Source: Chloroflexota bacterium (GTDB lineage Bacteria > Chloroflexota > Dehalococcoidia > Lucifugimonadales > Lucifugimonadaceae). From it: 59,618 bases of DNA. Every line of letters begins with the position of its first letter. Position 1 is the stretch's first letter. The notes below the pieces were generated by a model, which did no database searches, was not told where the DNA came from, and worked only from the letters and a program-made list of their open reading frames with translations. Positions 1 through 9,742 of this stretch are shown here, piece by piece. The translations under genes were made by a program, and so were the position numbers. The stretch spans positions 1 to 59,618 of the forward strand of contig JABMNO010000002.1 in assembly GCA_013204555.1 (NCBI GenBank). Direction: 5' to 3'.

Positions 1-66
1 ATCGCGAGTTTTTCAGCACCCTGCTAGACTCTGTGTCGCTAGCAATAGTAAGGATTCACGGATCGA

Positions 67-930
67 TTGAGATTAGCATCGGCAAAAACATCTGCCAGGG
101 GAACTGCTCGAAACGTGGTTCTCACAGGCCTTGCAATCGGAGCAAATATTTCGGGGGAGACGAGACGTGGACTCGAGCGCAATCGGGTTCAGTTGATCTA
201 TCTCCACCATGTTTACGAGAACGAAGAGCGAGGTTTTCGGAAGCTACTAGCTCGTCTAAGTAAATCTCACACACTCACTTCATATACAGACGCCGTCACA
301 CTCATAAAAAATGGAAATGTTGATCGTCCCTACGTCGCTTTCAGCATCGATGACGGGCTTAAGAACTCCCTGCGCATCGGTGAACTTCTCGAAGAATATG
401 ATGCTCGGGCTTGTTTCTTTGTGTGTCCAGGAGGTCTTGACGCCAAAACGGACACTGAAAAGACCCAGTTTTGTGCCAACTTGGACCGCGAACCTGAGGA
501 GTTATTGAATTGGGATGACATAGAAACGTTGATCAAACGTGGCCACGAGATCGGGGGACATACTGTCACTCACCGAAATCTTGCCGGGATTTCGGCAAAC
601 GAGGCTGAAGATGAGATTTCCAATTCGTTCGGAATACTCCAATCGCATCTTGGTAGCGTAGATCATTTTGCCTGGCCCTTTGGAAGGTATTCGGACACCA
701 CTCCTGTGGCAACGCGCAGCGTGTTTGCTTCCGGTTATCTCACCTGTGCATCGGCCGTGCGGGGGGCGCATGTCCAGCAACATCTGGGGTCCGATGAGAG
801 CCTTTGTATCAAGCGCGAATACATCATAGGCGGATGGCCTCTATCACACAGCATGTATCTGTTGGCGCGAAGCGCCAACAGGGCTTCGTTAGCGTCTAAT
901 ACTTGGCCGCCGGGTTGGGATACCGCGTAG
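67..930 (+). CDS. Polysaccharide deacetylase (NodB/CE4-like) family protein
   Basis: This 287-residue protein resembles the NodB/CE4 fold, which removes N- or O-acetyl groups from glycans. The sequence shows a metal-site-like motif AFSIDDG near residue 92, a GGHTVTH motif near residue 166 that would supply the two metal-binding histidines, and a WPFGRYSD motif around residue 203. All are in the expected order. The first usable start after in-frame stops at 25-51 is TTG at 67. Recognisable similarity begins only around residue 40 (VQLIYLHHVYE), so the true start may be later. There is no obvious signal peptide, so a cytoplasmic or membrane-peripheral role in glycan modification is inferred. 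It is convergent with the tyrosine-kinase gene on the other strand. Substrate unknown. Confidence 0.75.
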   Translation: MRLASAKTSARGTARNVVLTGLAIGANISGETRRGLERNRVQLIYLHHVYENEERGFRKLLARLSKSHTLTSYTDAVTLIKNGNVDRPYVAFSIDDGLKNSLRIGELLEEYDARACFFVCPGGLDAKTDTEKTQFCANLDREPEELLNWDDIETLIKRGHEIGGHTVTHRNLAGISANEAEDEISNSFGILQSHLGSVDHFAWPFGRYSDTTPVATRSVFASGYLTCASAVRGAHVQQHLGSDESLCIKREYIIGGWPLSHSMYLLARSANRASLASNTWPPGWDTA

Positions 931-1029
931 GCGAGCACGAACGATGAAGCGACTCCGCCTCAGACTTAAGCAGGCAATCTCGACTCAGCACCAGATAGTC
1001 GAGTGATCAGATAGGCCCTAAAGAATGGC

Positions 1030-2625
1030 CTAACCCTCATCGTCCTTATTCTGACCAAAATGAATCAGGCTACGGGCAGCTCCAGATGCTTTCGTCGCTA
1101 CTCGTAGGGGCAGATCGGTTCGACCGTGCCCCTGACTTGCTCCGTTTGAATGGGACGAACCGGCATCCTTCAGGTAGTCCCCGTACTGATAGTAGCTGGA
1201 GTACCCGTAGTAATAGCGCTGGAACACCGTTGGGCGGTAACTGTTGAGGACGGCCCCAGCGATGGGGGATCCTGCCTGTGCTAAAGACTGAAAAGCGGCG
1301 CTAACTGTCCTCATCCGCGTTTTCCGGGTATCCACGACAAACAGGGCGGCATCTGAAGCTGCGGCAATGATCTGAGTGTCGGAAACAGCTAGAACCGGAG
1401 GGGCGTCTATCAATAAGATCTCTACATCTTGAGAAATCAACTCCAGCAACTGCTTAAATCTGGGAGTCGCCAACAGTTCGCTGGGGTTGGGTGGGCGCGG
1501 CCCGCTTGGCATGATTTTAAGATTGTCAATTCCGGTCTGGAACATTAGTTCGTTGGCGGTCTCAGACATTCCGCTTAGATACGTACTTAGTCCTGCCTCT
1601 CCTTCCGGAAGCGAAAGCATTTTAGCGATCGTGGGACGCCGCATATCCGCGTCTATTACAGCAACGGTGTGGCCGGCCTGTGCAATTGCGGCGCTCAGAC
1701 TGGCGACAACGGTAGACTTGCCATCTCCTGCATCACCGGAAGTCACGCAGAATACCTTCCGCTGGCCCGCTACCGTGGAGAATTGAAGATTGGCCCTGAG
1801 GAATCGAACAGACTCCCAGTAGACACGGTCATCTTCATCCACGACAGAGAATCCAGGAATTGATTGAGACCTTGGTAAGACCGCCAGTACCGGGATATGA
1901 AATACCCCCTCAAATCGCTCTTTACTGCGAATCACATCCCGAAAGAACTCAAGACCAATCGATAGGGACAGGCCGAGCGCTAATCCAAAGATTCCCCCCA
2001 GAAAAATTGAACGGCTTGGATTTGAACCCAACGGACTGACGGGAGGGATTGCCCGTTCAATGATCTGCAATGAGTTAAGACCTGCCAATTGAAGAGTGGA
2101 AGCACCCGCAATATCGCCCAATCCCTGGGCTTGCGCTGCCTGCTGCAGCGATGCTATTTCAGCCAATCGACTCAGCCGATTCCTCTCGATAAATGTCTCG
2201 GTCACCGAATTTGCGATGTCTGCCGCCAGGACGGGGTCATTGTCGCGCGCCACGACGCTCAGTAGTTGGGTGCCTTCAGACACTCTTATCTGGATTGCCC
2301 CCTTGATGTAGGCAGGTGTGATTTCATCGCCGATCCGGGCTGCTGCGTCGGCCAGGACAGGCCGAGTGCTGATAAGAATCCCATATGTAGCTGCCAAGTC
2401 TTTGCTCGTAGAGAGGTCTCCCACCGTTGGGTCGGCGCCGGTGCCTTCACGGACAAACAACGTAGTGCGAGCTTCGTATACTTCAATAGGATCGGGCTTT
2501 AAATACCAGCCTACGAGCAGGCCCAGAAATAGGGTGATGATGACCACCCACCAGAATCGCGCGACAGCACCAAAAAATCTGCCCAACGAAAACGACTCGT
2601 CTTGAAACCGAATTGATTCTTGCAT
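1030..2625 (-). CDS. Wzc-like polysaccharide co-polymerase / tyrosine autokinase (BY-kinase)
   Basis: This 531-residue inner-membrane protein joins a Wzz-type chain-length domain to a bacterial tyrosine kinase. A membrane segment (about residues 22-41) is followed by the periplasmic region, a second membrane segment (about 205-225) and the cytoplasmic kinase. The kinase shows Walker A (SGDAGDGKST, about 295-304), Walker A' (VIDADMRRP, about 326) and Walker B (ILLIDAPP, about 405). A tyrosine-rich tail (RYYYGYSSYYQYGDYL, about 467-482) is the expected autophosphorylation cluster. ATG start. Such proteins control export and chain length of extracellular polysaccharides, usually in Wzy-dependent systems. 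No Wzx or Wzy was recognised here; the only exporter seen is the ABC type at 27969-30170. Confidence 0.93.
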   Translation of the reverse strand: MQESIRFQDESFSLGRFFGAVARFWWVVIITLFLGLLVGWYLKPDPIEVYEARTTLFVREGTGADPTVGDLSTSKDLAATYGILISTRPVLADAAARIGDEITPAYIKGAIQIRVSEGTQLLSVVARDNDPVLAADIANSVTETFIERNRLSRLAEIASLQQAAQAQGLGDIAGASTLQLAGLNSLQIIERAIPPVSPLGSNPSRSIFLGGIFGLALGLSLSIGLEFFRDVIRSKERFEGVFHIPVLAVLPRSQSIPGFSVVDEDDRVYWESVRFLRANLQFSTVAGQRKVFCVTSGDAGDGKSTVVASLSAAIAQAGHTVAVIDADMRRPTIAKMLSLPEGEAGLSTYLSGMSETANELMFQTGIDNLKIMPSGPRPPNPSELLATPRFKQLLELISQDVEILLIDAPPVLAVSDTQIIAAASDAALFVVDTRKTRMRTVSAAFQSLAQAGSPIAGAVLNSYRPTVFQRYYYGYSSYYQYGDYLKDAGSSHSNGASQGHGRTDLPLRVATKASGAARSLIHFGQNKDDEG

Positions 2626-2629
2626 TTAT

Positions 2630-3013
2630 TTATTGACGATTTTCCCGGTAAGTATCCCTATTAAAGAGTTGATGCACTGCCCAACAATTAACGATAACCG
2701 TTGAAGCTAACCTGGCGCTTGAGGTAATTACGCCATTGTTCGTCCGGAACCAGTCTAAGGCGCATAGCAAGCCATCATCCAATGATATCGATGGCCCATA
2801 GCCGACTATCGAATTCGCTTTCTCTATCGAAGACCGTCTCCGAGAGTGAGTGTCTCCGTCACGTCTACCTCGATACTCGATGTCACTCGGGTTCTCCGCG
2901 CCGTCACTTATCGCTTTAGCCAGATCAATTACCCCGGTTTCCTTTCCGGAAGCTAGGTTGAAGGCATCTCCGAGTGCTGCATCATCATAGCCGAACTGGG
3001 TAATTTGGCCCAA
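2630..3013 (-). pseudogene. Truncated NAD-dependent epimerase (C-terminal remnant)
   Basis: The reading frame matches only the C-terminal third of an extended SDR sugar epimerase. It contains FNLASGKETGVIDLAKAI, then GRRDGDT, SSIEKANSIVGY and SLDDGLLCALDWFRTN, the usual order at the end of UDP-glucose 4-epimerase-like enzymes. The NAD-binding GxxGxxG motif, the Tyr-Lys active site and about 200 residues are absent. In the 270 bases upstream (3014-3280) I find only short broken frames on this strand. The tail also runs on past the family's normal end (SSARLASTVIVNC). It lies 4 bases upstream of the tyrosine-kinase start and may once have headed that operon. Probably non-functional; its ribosome traffic could still influence the kinase gene. 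Confidence 0.7.
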
Positions 3014-3280
3014 TCTTCAAGTAACGCCCGTAACGTAAAATCAATTGGGCCCGCCTATCGGCACAATGATATTCCCGGGCATTAACAATGCGTCCCACCA
3101 GTATCGGCGGTTCGCCCCATCGATCAGAATGATTCTCACGAAAATATCGATCCCAACAGGCCCAATCGCATGTCATCGCCTAGTCACCGATTGGGCGGAC
3201 GCAAACATTCGTCCAAACATATATGGCCTATTTGCTCTTGCAAGCTCATCTTCTTTCATGATGATAGGCGAGTGATTTAA

Positions 3281-6200
3281 ATGTTGTCCTTTCTGGGGGC
3301 CATCACCGGTGCAAAGTTAGGTGCGATCGCCGCATTTGTCACGATGGCGGTTGTTATTCCGGTCATCACGATCGACCTTCTGGGTGAAAACTCGTCGTCT
3401 CCAGAATTATCTAGAGAATTCGGAGGCGATACTGAGTTAATAGTTGATTCAAACCTCGCTGCTTCGGCATCCGTTTCTATAACTCCTCGAGAAATTACGT
3501 CGGAGACCACGATGGCGGCCGTAATTCCTGTACCCGGCCAGGTGATCCGGGATCCGGGAGGAGAAATCAAGCTCTTGGCATTTGCGGTCGATCAACTTGG
3601 CATCAGGATTGAAGACCACGATCTTTCAATTCGGTGGGAGTTTGTTGGAAATACCTCCGATACGTTGATTCCAGCAAGCTCAATTGGCGAGACGACGTTG
3701 AAGTTTGGCCCGGAGTCTAATCCCAGCGCCGCACGATTGAGAGTGGTTGCCGAATGGGACCGTCCATCGGGCGTTCAGACTACGGAATCGACTGTCGAAA
3801 TTGTCGACCGTAACATCGAGTTTGAACGTCAGCTATTTTCTGTCGAACCACTAACGGGTGATGCCCCGCTGGTTTTCACTCAGCGGCAGCTTGTCCGTCT
3901 AGACGCAATTGCCTTGGATCTTCTTGGGCAGGTGATCCCGAACGCTCGGATCGATTGGCAACTAATTGACTCGCGTTTGGGAACAATGATCGCCCCGGGA
4001 TTTCTATCTAGCGAAGGCGAACCCGGGGATTTCTCGGGCTCTCTGCAGGTTATCGCCACGCACGGTGGTACAAGCGTTTCGGCCATGGTTGACGCGACCA
4101 TAATCGCGCTGGGAAGTCCTCTTGCTGGCAGCCCTCGAGCCCGCATAGTCCCTGCCCGCGTCACAATTGTGGAAGGCTCAACAATTCAACTGAACGGGAT
4201 TGTGATCGCCCCATCTGGTGAACCTGTCAGAACGGTAGAAAGTTCTTGGGCTTTGGTGGATAAAGCTGGAGGCCAAGTGTCAGCAAATGGGCTTTTCACG
4301 GCTGGGGAAACCACAGGCTCCTATCCAGATTTGGTGAGATTTACAGCGACTCTATCTGACGGCTCAATTGCTGCCACAGTCGCGTCGGTCATCATCAAGG
4401 AGATTGGAGCCAAACCGTCTCTGGCTGGAATCACCGTAGAACCTGCAGAATTTACGCTGCGACAAGGGGGATCCACCGCCATTCGCATATTTGGTGTCGA
4501 TTCTGAAGGAAACCCGGCCGGTGTTGATCATTCCGAGTTAGTCGTTAACAACTCTGACGCTGGCTATATTTCAGATAGCGGAGATTTCGTAGCTATCGGG
4601 CTTCCCGGCAATTTCCCTGACGCATTAACCGCCTCTGTCTCCAGTAATCAATCAGGCGCCAAGGTCACGTTCTCCACGAATATCTCCGTGACGATAGCGG
4701 GAGAAATTAATGAAATCATTCTAATTCCTGATAGCGCAGTGGTTCAGGCGGGCAAATCAATAACATTCCGGGCAATTGCCATCGATAGGAACGGTGCGAC
4801 AATTCCATCTGTAATTTGGTCATGGCGGGTGAATGACTCAGCCGCCGGAACAATAAGCCCGCTGGGCCTGTTTAGTGCAGCATCAACACCCGGTGAATAT
4901 GAAGATCTGATTACTGTTCGCCCCGTAATCGTGCCAGGACCTACACTTGTTCTTCCTACCCAAACTCCAATAGCTGTTGAACCAGCAATATTTGATTCGC
5001 CCCCCGATTCTGCTGCGGTGTCAGCGAAATCTCCGGTCGTTGCAACAGCGTCTCCAACTCCGATATCCGAAATATCATCTACGCCTGTGGAATTTCCTCC
5101 AACACCCCAACCTGTCTCAGCGTCCACCCCAGAGAATCAAACCACGGTAGGACGAGCCGGGGGGTCTGTTGGGCCTGCCGGAGGGAATAGAACGGTACCC
5201 ACCGCTACGGCATTTTTCGAAATTGTTCCTACCGCTAATCTCTCCCCAACCTTCACTCCCATCCCAACAAGTCTTGCCCCAACTCCAACGGAGCAGCCGA
5301 CGCCATCCCCAACAAGTACGCCTCATCCCAAAGGCCCTTCAGTGCCACCCACGGCGAGCCCGATTCCCACAGCCGTTGGCTCCACTCCATTCGTTTCACC
5401 TTCACCTATCCCTACCCCTACGTTGGCCCCGTTGCCGACTCCAACGGTGATCCCTTCCCCAACCCCCATTCCAGTGATATCCCCAACTCCGACTTCTGCG
5501 CCGTCCCCGACTCCCAGCCCTACTCCATCTCCAACGCCGCAGCCACCTGAATTCGTGACCGGGGGTGCAGATTCAAGGTTTGGAATCATTGTGAACGGTT
5601 CACAATCGTTGGTCTCTGATCGGCTGAACGCACTTCAGATGTCTTGGTACATTGATTACGATATTGATCCCTCATCCGCGCCACCAGGGTCTACGAAAGT
5701 TCCCTATATACCCGTGATCCTGGGGAATCGGATTCCTGAAGGCGTACTTACAGATATCGCCAGAAATTCTCCCGGAGAATATTGGTACATAGGCGGAGAA
5801 CCCAATACTCGGGGTATCTCAGGCACGGCATTTGTTCCAGAGTTTGACTACTATGTTGGGATCATCAAAAGCGCTGATCCTACGGCCAAGATAGTCAGCG
5901 CCAGTATTTTAAACTGGGATTTCACGTGTACCGGATGCGGTGGTTTCCAGAGTGGTCATTCATGGCTCCAGGAGTTCATCACCGCCTATCAGAACGCACA
6001 TGATGGTGTGCTACCGCCAATCGATGTCTGGGCGATCGATGCGTATCCGCTCACCTGGGATAAAGTCCCCATGGTTGACTGGTTCACCGTAGTGCAGCAA
6101 ATCCAGGGTCTTCGTAACTTCCTGGATTTTGAACTTTTCCGCTTTAGTGATCCGATTTGGATCACAGAAGCCGGAACTCATTGGGCTTACGACGCCTGGG

Positions 6201-6511
6201 AAATAGGACCGACGGGCGATCTGACCATTCCATCCCACCTCGATTGGGTAGACGACTACCGGTGGGACGCGGTTACCAAATACACGGAATCACTGATCAG
6301 ATGGCTACTAATAAACAGTCAATCACTGAAAATTGAAAAATGGTTCTTCTTTAGGGATTGGATTGATCCGGCAACACATGAGGGTGCCGACGCCAACTAT
6401 TCTGGCTTGTATCTATTCGAGTCAAAAGATTTAGACTCGCCATTGAACCCGGTAGGCCAATTGTATTTTGACTATGCGCAGCTCAACAAAGCCGCATTTG
6501 GCGGGCGGTGA
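3281..6511 (+). CDS. Large exported protein: Ig-like repeats, Pro/Thr linker, glycosidase-like TIM-barrel domain
   Basis: This protein has 1076 residues. A hydrophobic segment at about 9-33 is a signal anchor. It is followed by four to five repeated units of about 90-100 residues (about 50-545), each with a stretch like VTIVEGSTIQLNGIVI and a later GGQVSANGLFTAG or AGTISPLGLFSA motif, as in bacterial Ig-like domains. Residues about 546-760 are very rich in Pro, Thr and Ser (runs such as PTPSPTPSPTP), a flexible wall-spanning linker. Residues about 764-1076 resemble a clan-A-like glycoside hydrolase barrel: YIGGEPN has Glu840 and WITEAGTH has Glu963, a plausible acid/base and nucleophile pair. 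It is probably displayed outside the cell and acts on a glycan, perhaps the one made by this locus. Substrate is unknown and catalysis is unproven. Confidence 0.8.
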   Translation: MLSFLGAITGAKLGAIAAFVTMAVVIPVITIDLLGENSSSPELSREFGGDTELIVDSNLAASASVSITPREITSETTMAAVIPVPGQVIRDPGGEIKLLAFAVDQLGIRIEDHDLSIRWEFVGNTSDTLIPASSIGETTLKFGPESNPSAARLRVVAEWDRPSGVQTTESTVEIVDRNIEFERQLFSVEPLTGDAPLVFTQRQLVRLDAIALDLLGQVIPNARIDWQLIDSRLGTMIAPGFLSSEGEPGDFSGSLQVIATHGGTSVSAMVDATIIALGSPLAGSPRARIVPARVTIVEGSTIQLNGIVIAPSGEPVRTVESSWALVDKAGGQVSANGLFTAGETTGSYPDLVRFTATLSDGSIAATVASVIIKEIGAKPSLAGITVEPAEFTLRQGGSTAIRIFGVDSEGNPAGVDHSELVVNNSDAGYISDSGDFVAIGLPGNFPDALTASVSSNQSGAKVTFSTNISVTIAGEINEIILIPDSAVVQAGKSITFRAIAIDRNGATIPSVIWSWRVNDSAAGTISPLGLFSAASTPGEYEDLITVRPVIVPGPTLVLPTQTPIAVEPAIFDSPPDSAAVSAKSPVVATASPTPISEISSTPVEFPPTPQPVSASTPENQTTVGRAGGSVGPAGGNRTVPTATAFFEIVPTANLSPTFTPIPTSLAPTPTEQPTPSPTSTPHPKGPSVPPTASPIPTAVGSTPFVSPSPIPTPTLAPLPTPTVIPSPTPIPVISPTPTSAPSPTPSPTPSPTPQPPEFVTGGADSRFGIIVNGSQSLVSDRLNALQMSWYIDYDIDPSSAPPGSTKVPYIPVILGNRIPEGVLTDIARNSPGEYWYIGGEPNTRGISGTAFVPEFDYYVGIIKSADPTAKIVSASILNWDFTCTGCGGFQSGHSWLQEFITAYQNAHDGVLPPIDVWAIDAYPLTWDKVPMVDWFTVVQQIQGLRNFLDFELFRFSDPIWITEAGTHWAYDAWEIGPTGDLTIPSHLDWVDDYRWDAVTKYTESLIRWLLINSQSLKIEKWFFFRDWIDPATHEGADANYSGLYLFESKDLDSPLNPVGQLYFDYAQLNKAAFGGR

Positions 6512-6619
6512 CGGAAACTTGTTTCGGCTATTGAGTCACTCACGCGTCAGGTGAGCACTGCAATGTTGATCCCTACCGATGTGTCGAATGTGTACGCTGG
6601 ATGATCAACCGTAGAGCGC

Positions 6620-7383
6620 TCAGTGACTACGCTTGAAGCGAGCATAGAGTCGTCCCGCTGTCTTTTCATCTGTAATGAAGTACCGGCGCTTATAGATTTC
6701 ATAAAAACGTGCGGTTAGCCAGGCTGAATTAATGCTCAGGACCGGGCTTTGAAACAGTCTCAATATCCGGGCTATCACTCTTGGAAATCGGTGAATATGA
6801 GTGTGATCGACGAGAACAAAATGGGATTCAAGCGTTTTCTCTAGGCTTGCGATGTCAAAATGCTGAAAGTGCTTTTCCGATACCGGTTGGTTCTTGTGAG
6901 GCACTGTGATCAATAGAGCGCCATCGTCGGATAGCGCAGAATGCAGGCCCTCCACAAAGGTCGGAATAAGTCCAGAGGAATATGCTCTAAGACCTCAATC
7001 AGAGAAATCGCGTCGTATGTGCCCAACTCATCCTGAACCGATCTCTCGGCGATGCTCCCAATTCGGTAATCAAGGTCTGGATTCATTGAGCGAGCTATTG
7101 CGATCGCTCGTTGTGAGTAGTCAATTCCCACTATTCGGCGATCGGGGAACGTTGAACTGATCTCTCTGATCAGCCTTCCATCTCCGCAGCCGACGTCAAG
7201 CAATGATTCGAACTCCAACTCGCGCAGGCGCTCGATTATGAACTCAGCGGCTGCCATGTACTGGTAGCCAAATGCCCATGACATGCTCTGCGTAAATCGT
7301 CCGTCGATAATCCGGGGTAAATAGTGGTACGGATAGGAATACTGTTCCTCTTGTACCGCTTGTTCCGATGAAAGCTCCGTCAC
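6620..7383 (-). pseudogene. Class I SAM-dependent methyltransferase split by a frameshift
   Basis: Two overlapping frames make one methyltransferase of about 254 residues. The upstream frame (7383 to 6910) carries motif I LLDVGCGDGRLI and SLIEVLEHIPLDLF. It then runs into unrelated residues. The downstream frame (to 6620) continues exactly where the family should, with PTFVEGLHSALSDDGALLITVPHK and a C-terminal region. The switch is at about 6965: restoring one A to the AA at 6965-6966 on the + strand would give DLFPTFVEGL in a single frame. It is either a real one-base deletion or a sequencing/assembly error; both halves look otherwise intact, so the lesion is recent or artificial. Expected role is methylation of a sugar or lipid intermediate. 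Confidence 0.8.
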
Positions 7384-7565
7384 TTTTTCACCTCAAGGGA
7401 AAGACGGGCTGCTACAGTCCTACAGCCGTCGATCGTATCGTCGCCATTCGCTTTGGTATCGGCCTGAATTTCAACCCGCGATCCACAAACAAGTACGAGG
7501 TTACGGGCGTGGTAAACATGATCACGCAGAGTCAGTTTAGCCATTATCTCCCAGACCTGAATTAG

Positions 7566-8507
7566 TCATTCTCTGCTCGCCTCAAACCAGCGTACTTGTT
7601 CCAGGAGTCCGTCGCGCAACTCCGTGGAAGGTTCATATTGCAGCAGCGATCTGGCGTGAGAAATATCTGACGCTGTGTGGCGCGCATCTCCCGGCTGACG
7701 GTCTATAAAATTCAGTGTTGCACTGCGCCCGATCAACTCTTCCAAAATCGTAATGACTTCCATCACGGAAATAGGTGATCCGCCGCCAATATTGAATGTA
7801 TCGCCGTTAGGACCATACAAACCTGCATTTATCGTCGCTTCCACAGCATCACCGGCAAATGTGAAATCCCGCGTCTGAGTGCCGTCCCCGTAGACCTCTA
7901 TCGGCATACCGGAAGAAATCGCTCGCATGAAGCGTGTAAACGCCATATCCGGACGTTGTCGTGGCCCGTATACGGTGAAATACCGAACAGTAGTAAGAGG
8001 AACGCCCCACTGTGACATATAGAGGGTCGCCAACTGCTCAGCGCAGAGCTTGGTCAATCCGTAAGGCGAAATCGGTTTCAACGGTGATGACTCTGAAGTC
8101 GGGAGAGTCTCAGCGTTTCCATAAACAGAGGATGTTGATGCGAACACAAATTTCTGAAGTTCGGTATTGCGTGCGGCTTCCAGAAGACGCTGAGTTGCCA
8201 ATATATTATCGGTCACATATGTTTCGAACTTGTCTCCCCAACTGGCCCTGACGCCAGCCTGTGCTGCAAGATGAAAAACGATGTCGACCCCTTGAAATAA
8301 TTCTTCAAGATCATCGGAAGCAAGGTTTAATTCTGACAATTCGAAGCCGGCCAACTTGTTTAGCGCCGCGGCATTCAATTTTTTAAGTTTGGGGTCGTAA
8401 TAATCAGAGAAACGGTCGGCACCGATTACGTCATGGCCATCGGCGACCAATCTCTCGCACAAATGGGAACCGATAAAACCAGCGGCTCCAGTCACCAGGC
8501 ATCTCAA
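7566..8507 (-). CDS. NAD-dependent nucleotide-sugar epimerase (UDP-glucuronate 4-epimerase-like SDR)
   Basis: This is a complete 313-residue extended SDR. The N-terminal NAD motif is GAAGFIGSH (residues 7-15). The catalytic Ser/Thr lies in ASTSSVYGN and the catalytic Tyr-Lys pair in SPYGLTKLCAEQ. The substrate region contains TVYGPRQRPDMAFTRFMRAI and GDGTQTRDFTF, typical of UDP-glucose/UDP-glucuronate 4-epimerases. ATG start. It would interconvert UDP-glucuronate/galacturonate or UDP-glucose/galactose in the cytoplasm; the PRQRPDMAF stretch favours the uronate branch but does not prove it. It is the intact counterpart of the truncated epimerase at 2630-3013, although the two are not close copies. 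Three GT2 genes follow upstream on the same strand. Confidence 0.88.
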   Translation of the reverse strand: MRCLVTGAAGFIGSHLCERLVADGHDVIGADRFSDYYDPKLKKLNAAALNKLAGFELSELNLASDDLEELFQGVDIVFHLAAQAGVRASWGDKFETYVTDNILATQRLLEAARNTELQKFVFASTSSVYGNAETLPTSESSPLKPISPYGLTKLCAEQLATLYMSQWGVPLTTVRYFTVYGPRQRPDMAFTRFMRAISSGMPIEVYGDGTQTRDFTFAGDAVEATINAGLYGPNGDTFNIGGGSPISVMEVITILEELIGRSATLNFIDRQPGDARHTASDISHARSLLQYEPSTELRDGLLEQVRWFEASRE

Positions 8508-8638
8508 TATTTGGCCTCGGTCGCTAACTCGTCTATGGTGATCATTTCAATTTCAAGGTGATGATATTGCAATCGCTACATCACCGTGAGGCGGTTTCCA
8601 TGCGCATCGAGAAGCCATTAATGGGGAACTGCCAATTG

Positions 8639-9679
8639 TTATCTGCCGGTTATGCTGCAAATCGAGTTCCGTATCCCGCGAAGCCTGATCACCGCCCCAT
8701 TGGGTAGCGTCCTCCTAATAATCGCCCGGGCCAGGTGAATTAGAACTATCTTTGTTTTGCGAGCGAACATAGACCTACCGGAATATATACTGCCCGCTAG
8801 CGACCGCGCATCCCCAATTCTCCTGTCCAAAACCATCTCAGCAAACAAGAATCCCAGAACGTCGGCCTTATACTCTGCCACGTAAGTTAGAGCTGTGGGT
8901 TTACCCATCCATTCAGAAAGTCGTTCGTGCCACTTCTCCAGATACTGCTCAACCACTTCAATCCTGTGCTCAACGTTTGAAGTCAGTCGCTCTTCTGAGT
9001 GCTGATGGGCTATCACGAGAGACTCATCAACAAAATCGGCGGTGTAGTCCGCATCCGCCAATTTCATCCATAAATCATGATCCACACTCCCGCGCAACGT
9101 CTCATCATGGCCGCCAATAGCCACCAGACTCTCTTTTCGGAACATGTTTGTCGACGATAGTGTCGATAATCCCTGGGACAAAAATGCTTGCCTGATATTC
9201 CCGCGTAGGACGGGCATGCCGATTCCCAGGAGACTGCCGTGCTCGTCAACAGCGTCAGCGCCGCAGTAAATGACGTCGCACCGGTTGTTCGTCGAGATAG
9301 CCAGTTCTAGCTGGCGTTCCAACTTGTCTTCTCTAAATTCATCATCGTCATCCAGGAATGCCACGAATTCGGATTGGGCAATGTACATGCCAACATTGCG
9401 ACTTGCGGGAAGCCCTTTGTTCTCCGGATTTCTGATCAGCTTAATTCTGTGGTCATCAAATTCAGACACGACTCCAGACACATCGATGGTTGAGTGATCA
9501 TCAACAACAATTAACTCAAAATCTGTACAACTCTGAGCCAGGACACTCTGTATTGCTCGTTTGAGCATCTGGGGTCGATTGAACGAGGTTATGACGACAC
9601 TGACACTAGGTGGGGTCACCAGACCGCTCCACCTAGGTCCAGAGCCATCTGGCACCCCGTAAACCGACGTGGACCGCAT
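8639..9679 (-). CDS. Family 2 glycosyltransferase
   Basis: This 346-residue protein has a GT-A fold GT2 domain. The nucleotide-binding start is SVSVVITSFNRPQMLKRAI, followed by IVVDDHS and the metal-binding AFLDDDDEF motif near residue 120. An N-terminal extension of about 25 residues precedes the fold, with an ATG at 9679; an internal start near the fold cannot be excluded. It probably adds one sugar to the glycan at the cytoplasmic membrane face. It is the last of three GT2 genes on this strand, 63 bases after the previous one, so co-transcription is likely. Donor and acceptor cannot be read from the sequence. Confidence 0.88.
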   Translation of the reverse strand: MRSTSVYGVPDGSGPRWSGLVTPPSVSVVITSFNRPQMLKRAIQSVLAQSCTDFELIVVDDHSTIDVSGVVSEFDDHRIKLIRNPENKGLPASRNVGMYIAQSEFVAFLDDDDEFREDKLERQLELAISTNNRCDVIYCGADAVDEHGSLLGIGMPVLRGNIRQAFLSQGLSTLSSTNMFRKESLVAIGGHDETLRGSVDHDLWMKLADADYTADFVDESLVIAHQHSEERLTSNVEHRIEVVEQYLEKWHERLSEWMGKPTALTYVAEYKADVLGFLFAEMVLDRRIGDARSLAGSIYSGRSMFARKTKIVLIHLARAIIRRTLPNGAVIRLRGIRNSICSITGR

Positions 9680-9742
9680 CCAAACCGTTGCCGCACTCTC
9701 TCTAGTGCCATTGTCCCCGCAATATAGTGGGCGCTCGGAAAC

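Noticed and set aside
2985..3176. 63-codon - strand frame upstream of the epimerase remnant
   Set aside because: It could be part of the decayed epimerase gene, but no convincing epimerase motif is visible, so it is not listed as a gene.
5323..5589. Gly/Val-rich frame on the - strand opposite the Pro/Thr linker
   Set aside because: It is the complement of a low-complexity CCN/ACN repeat region and has no domain or start signal.
7368..7565. 65-codon + strand frame between the broken methyltransferase and the epimerase
   Set aside because: Composition and content do not resemble a protein family; it overlaps the methyltransferase start.
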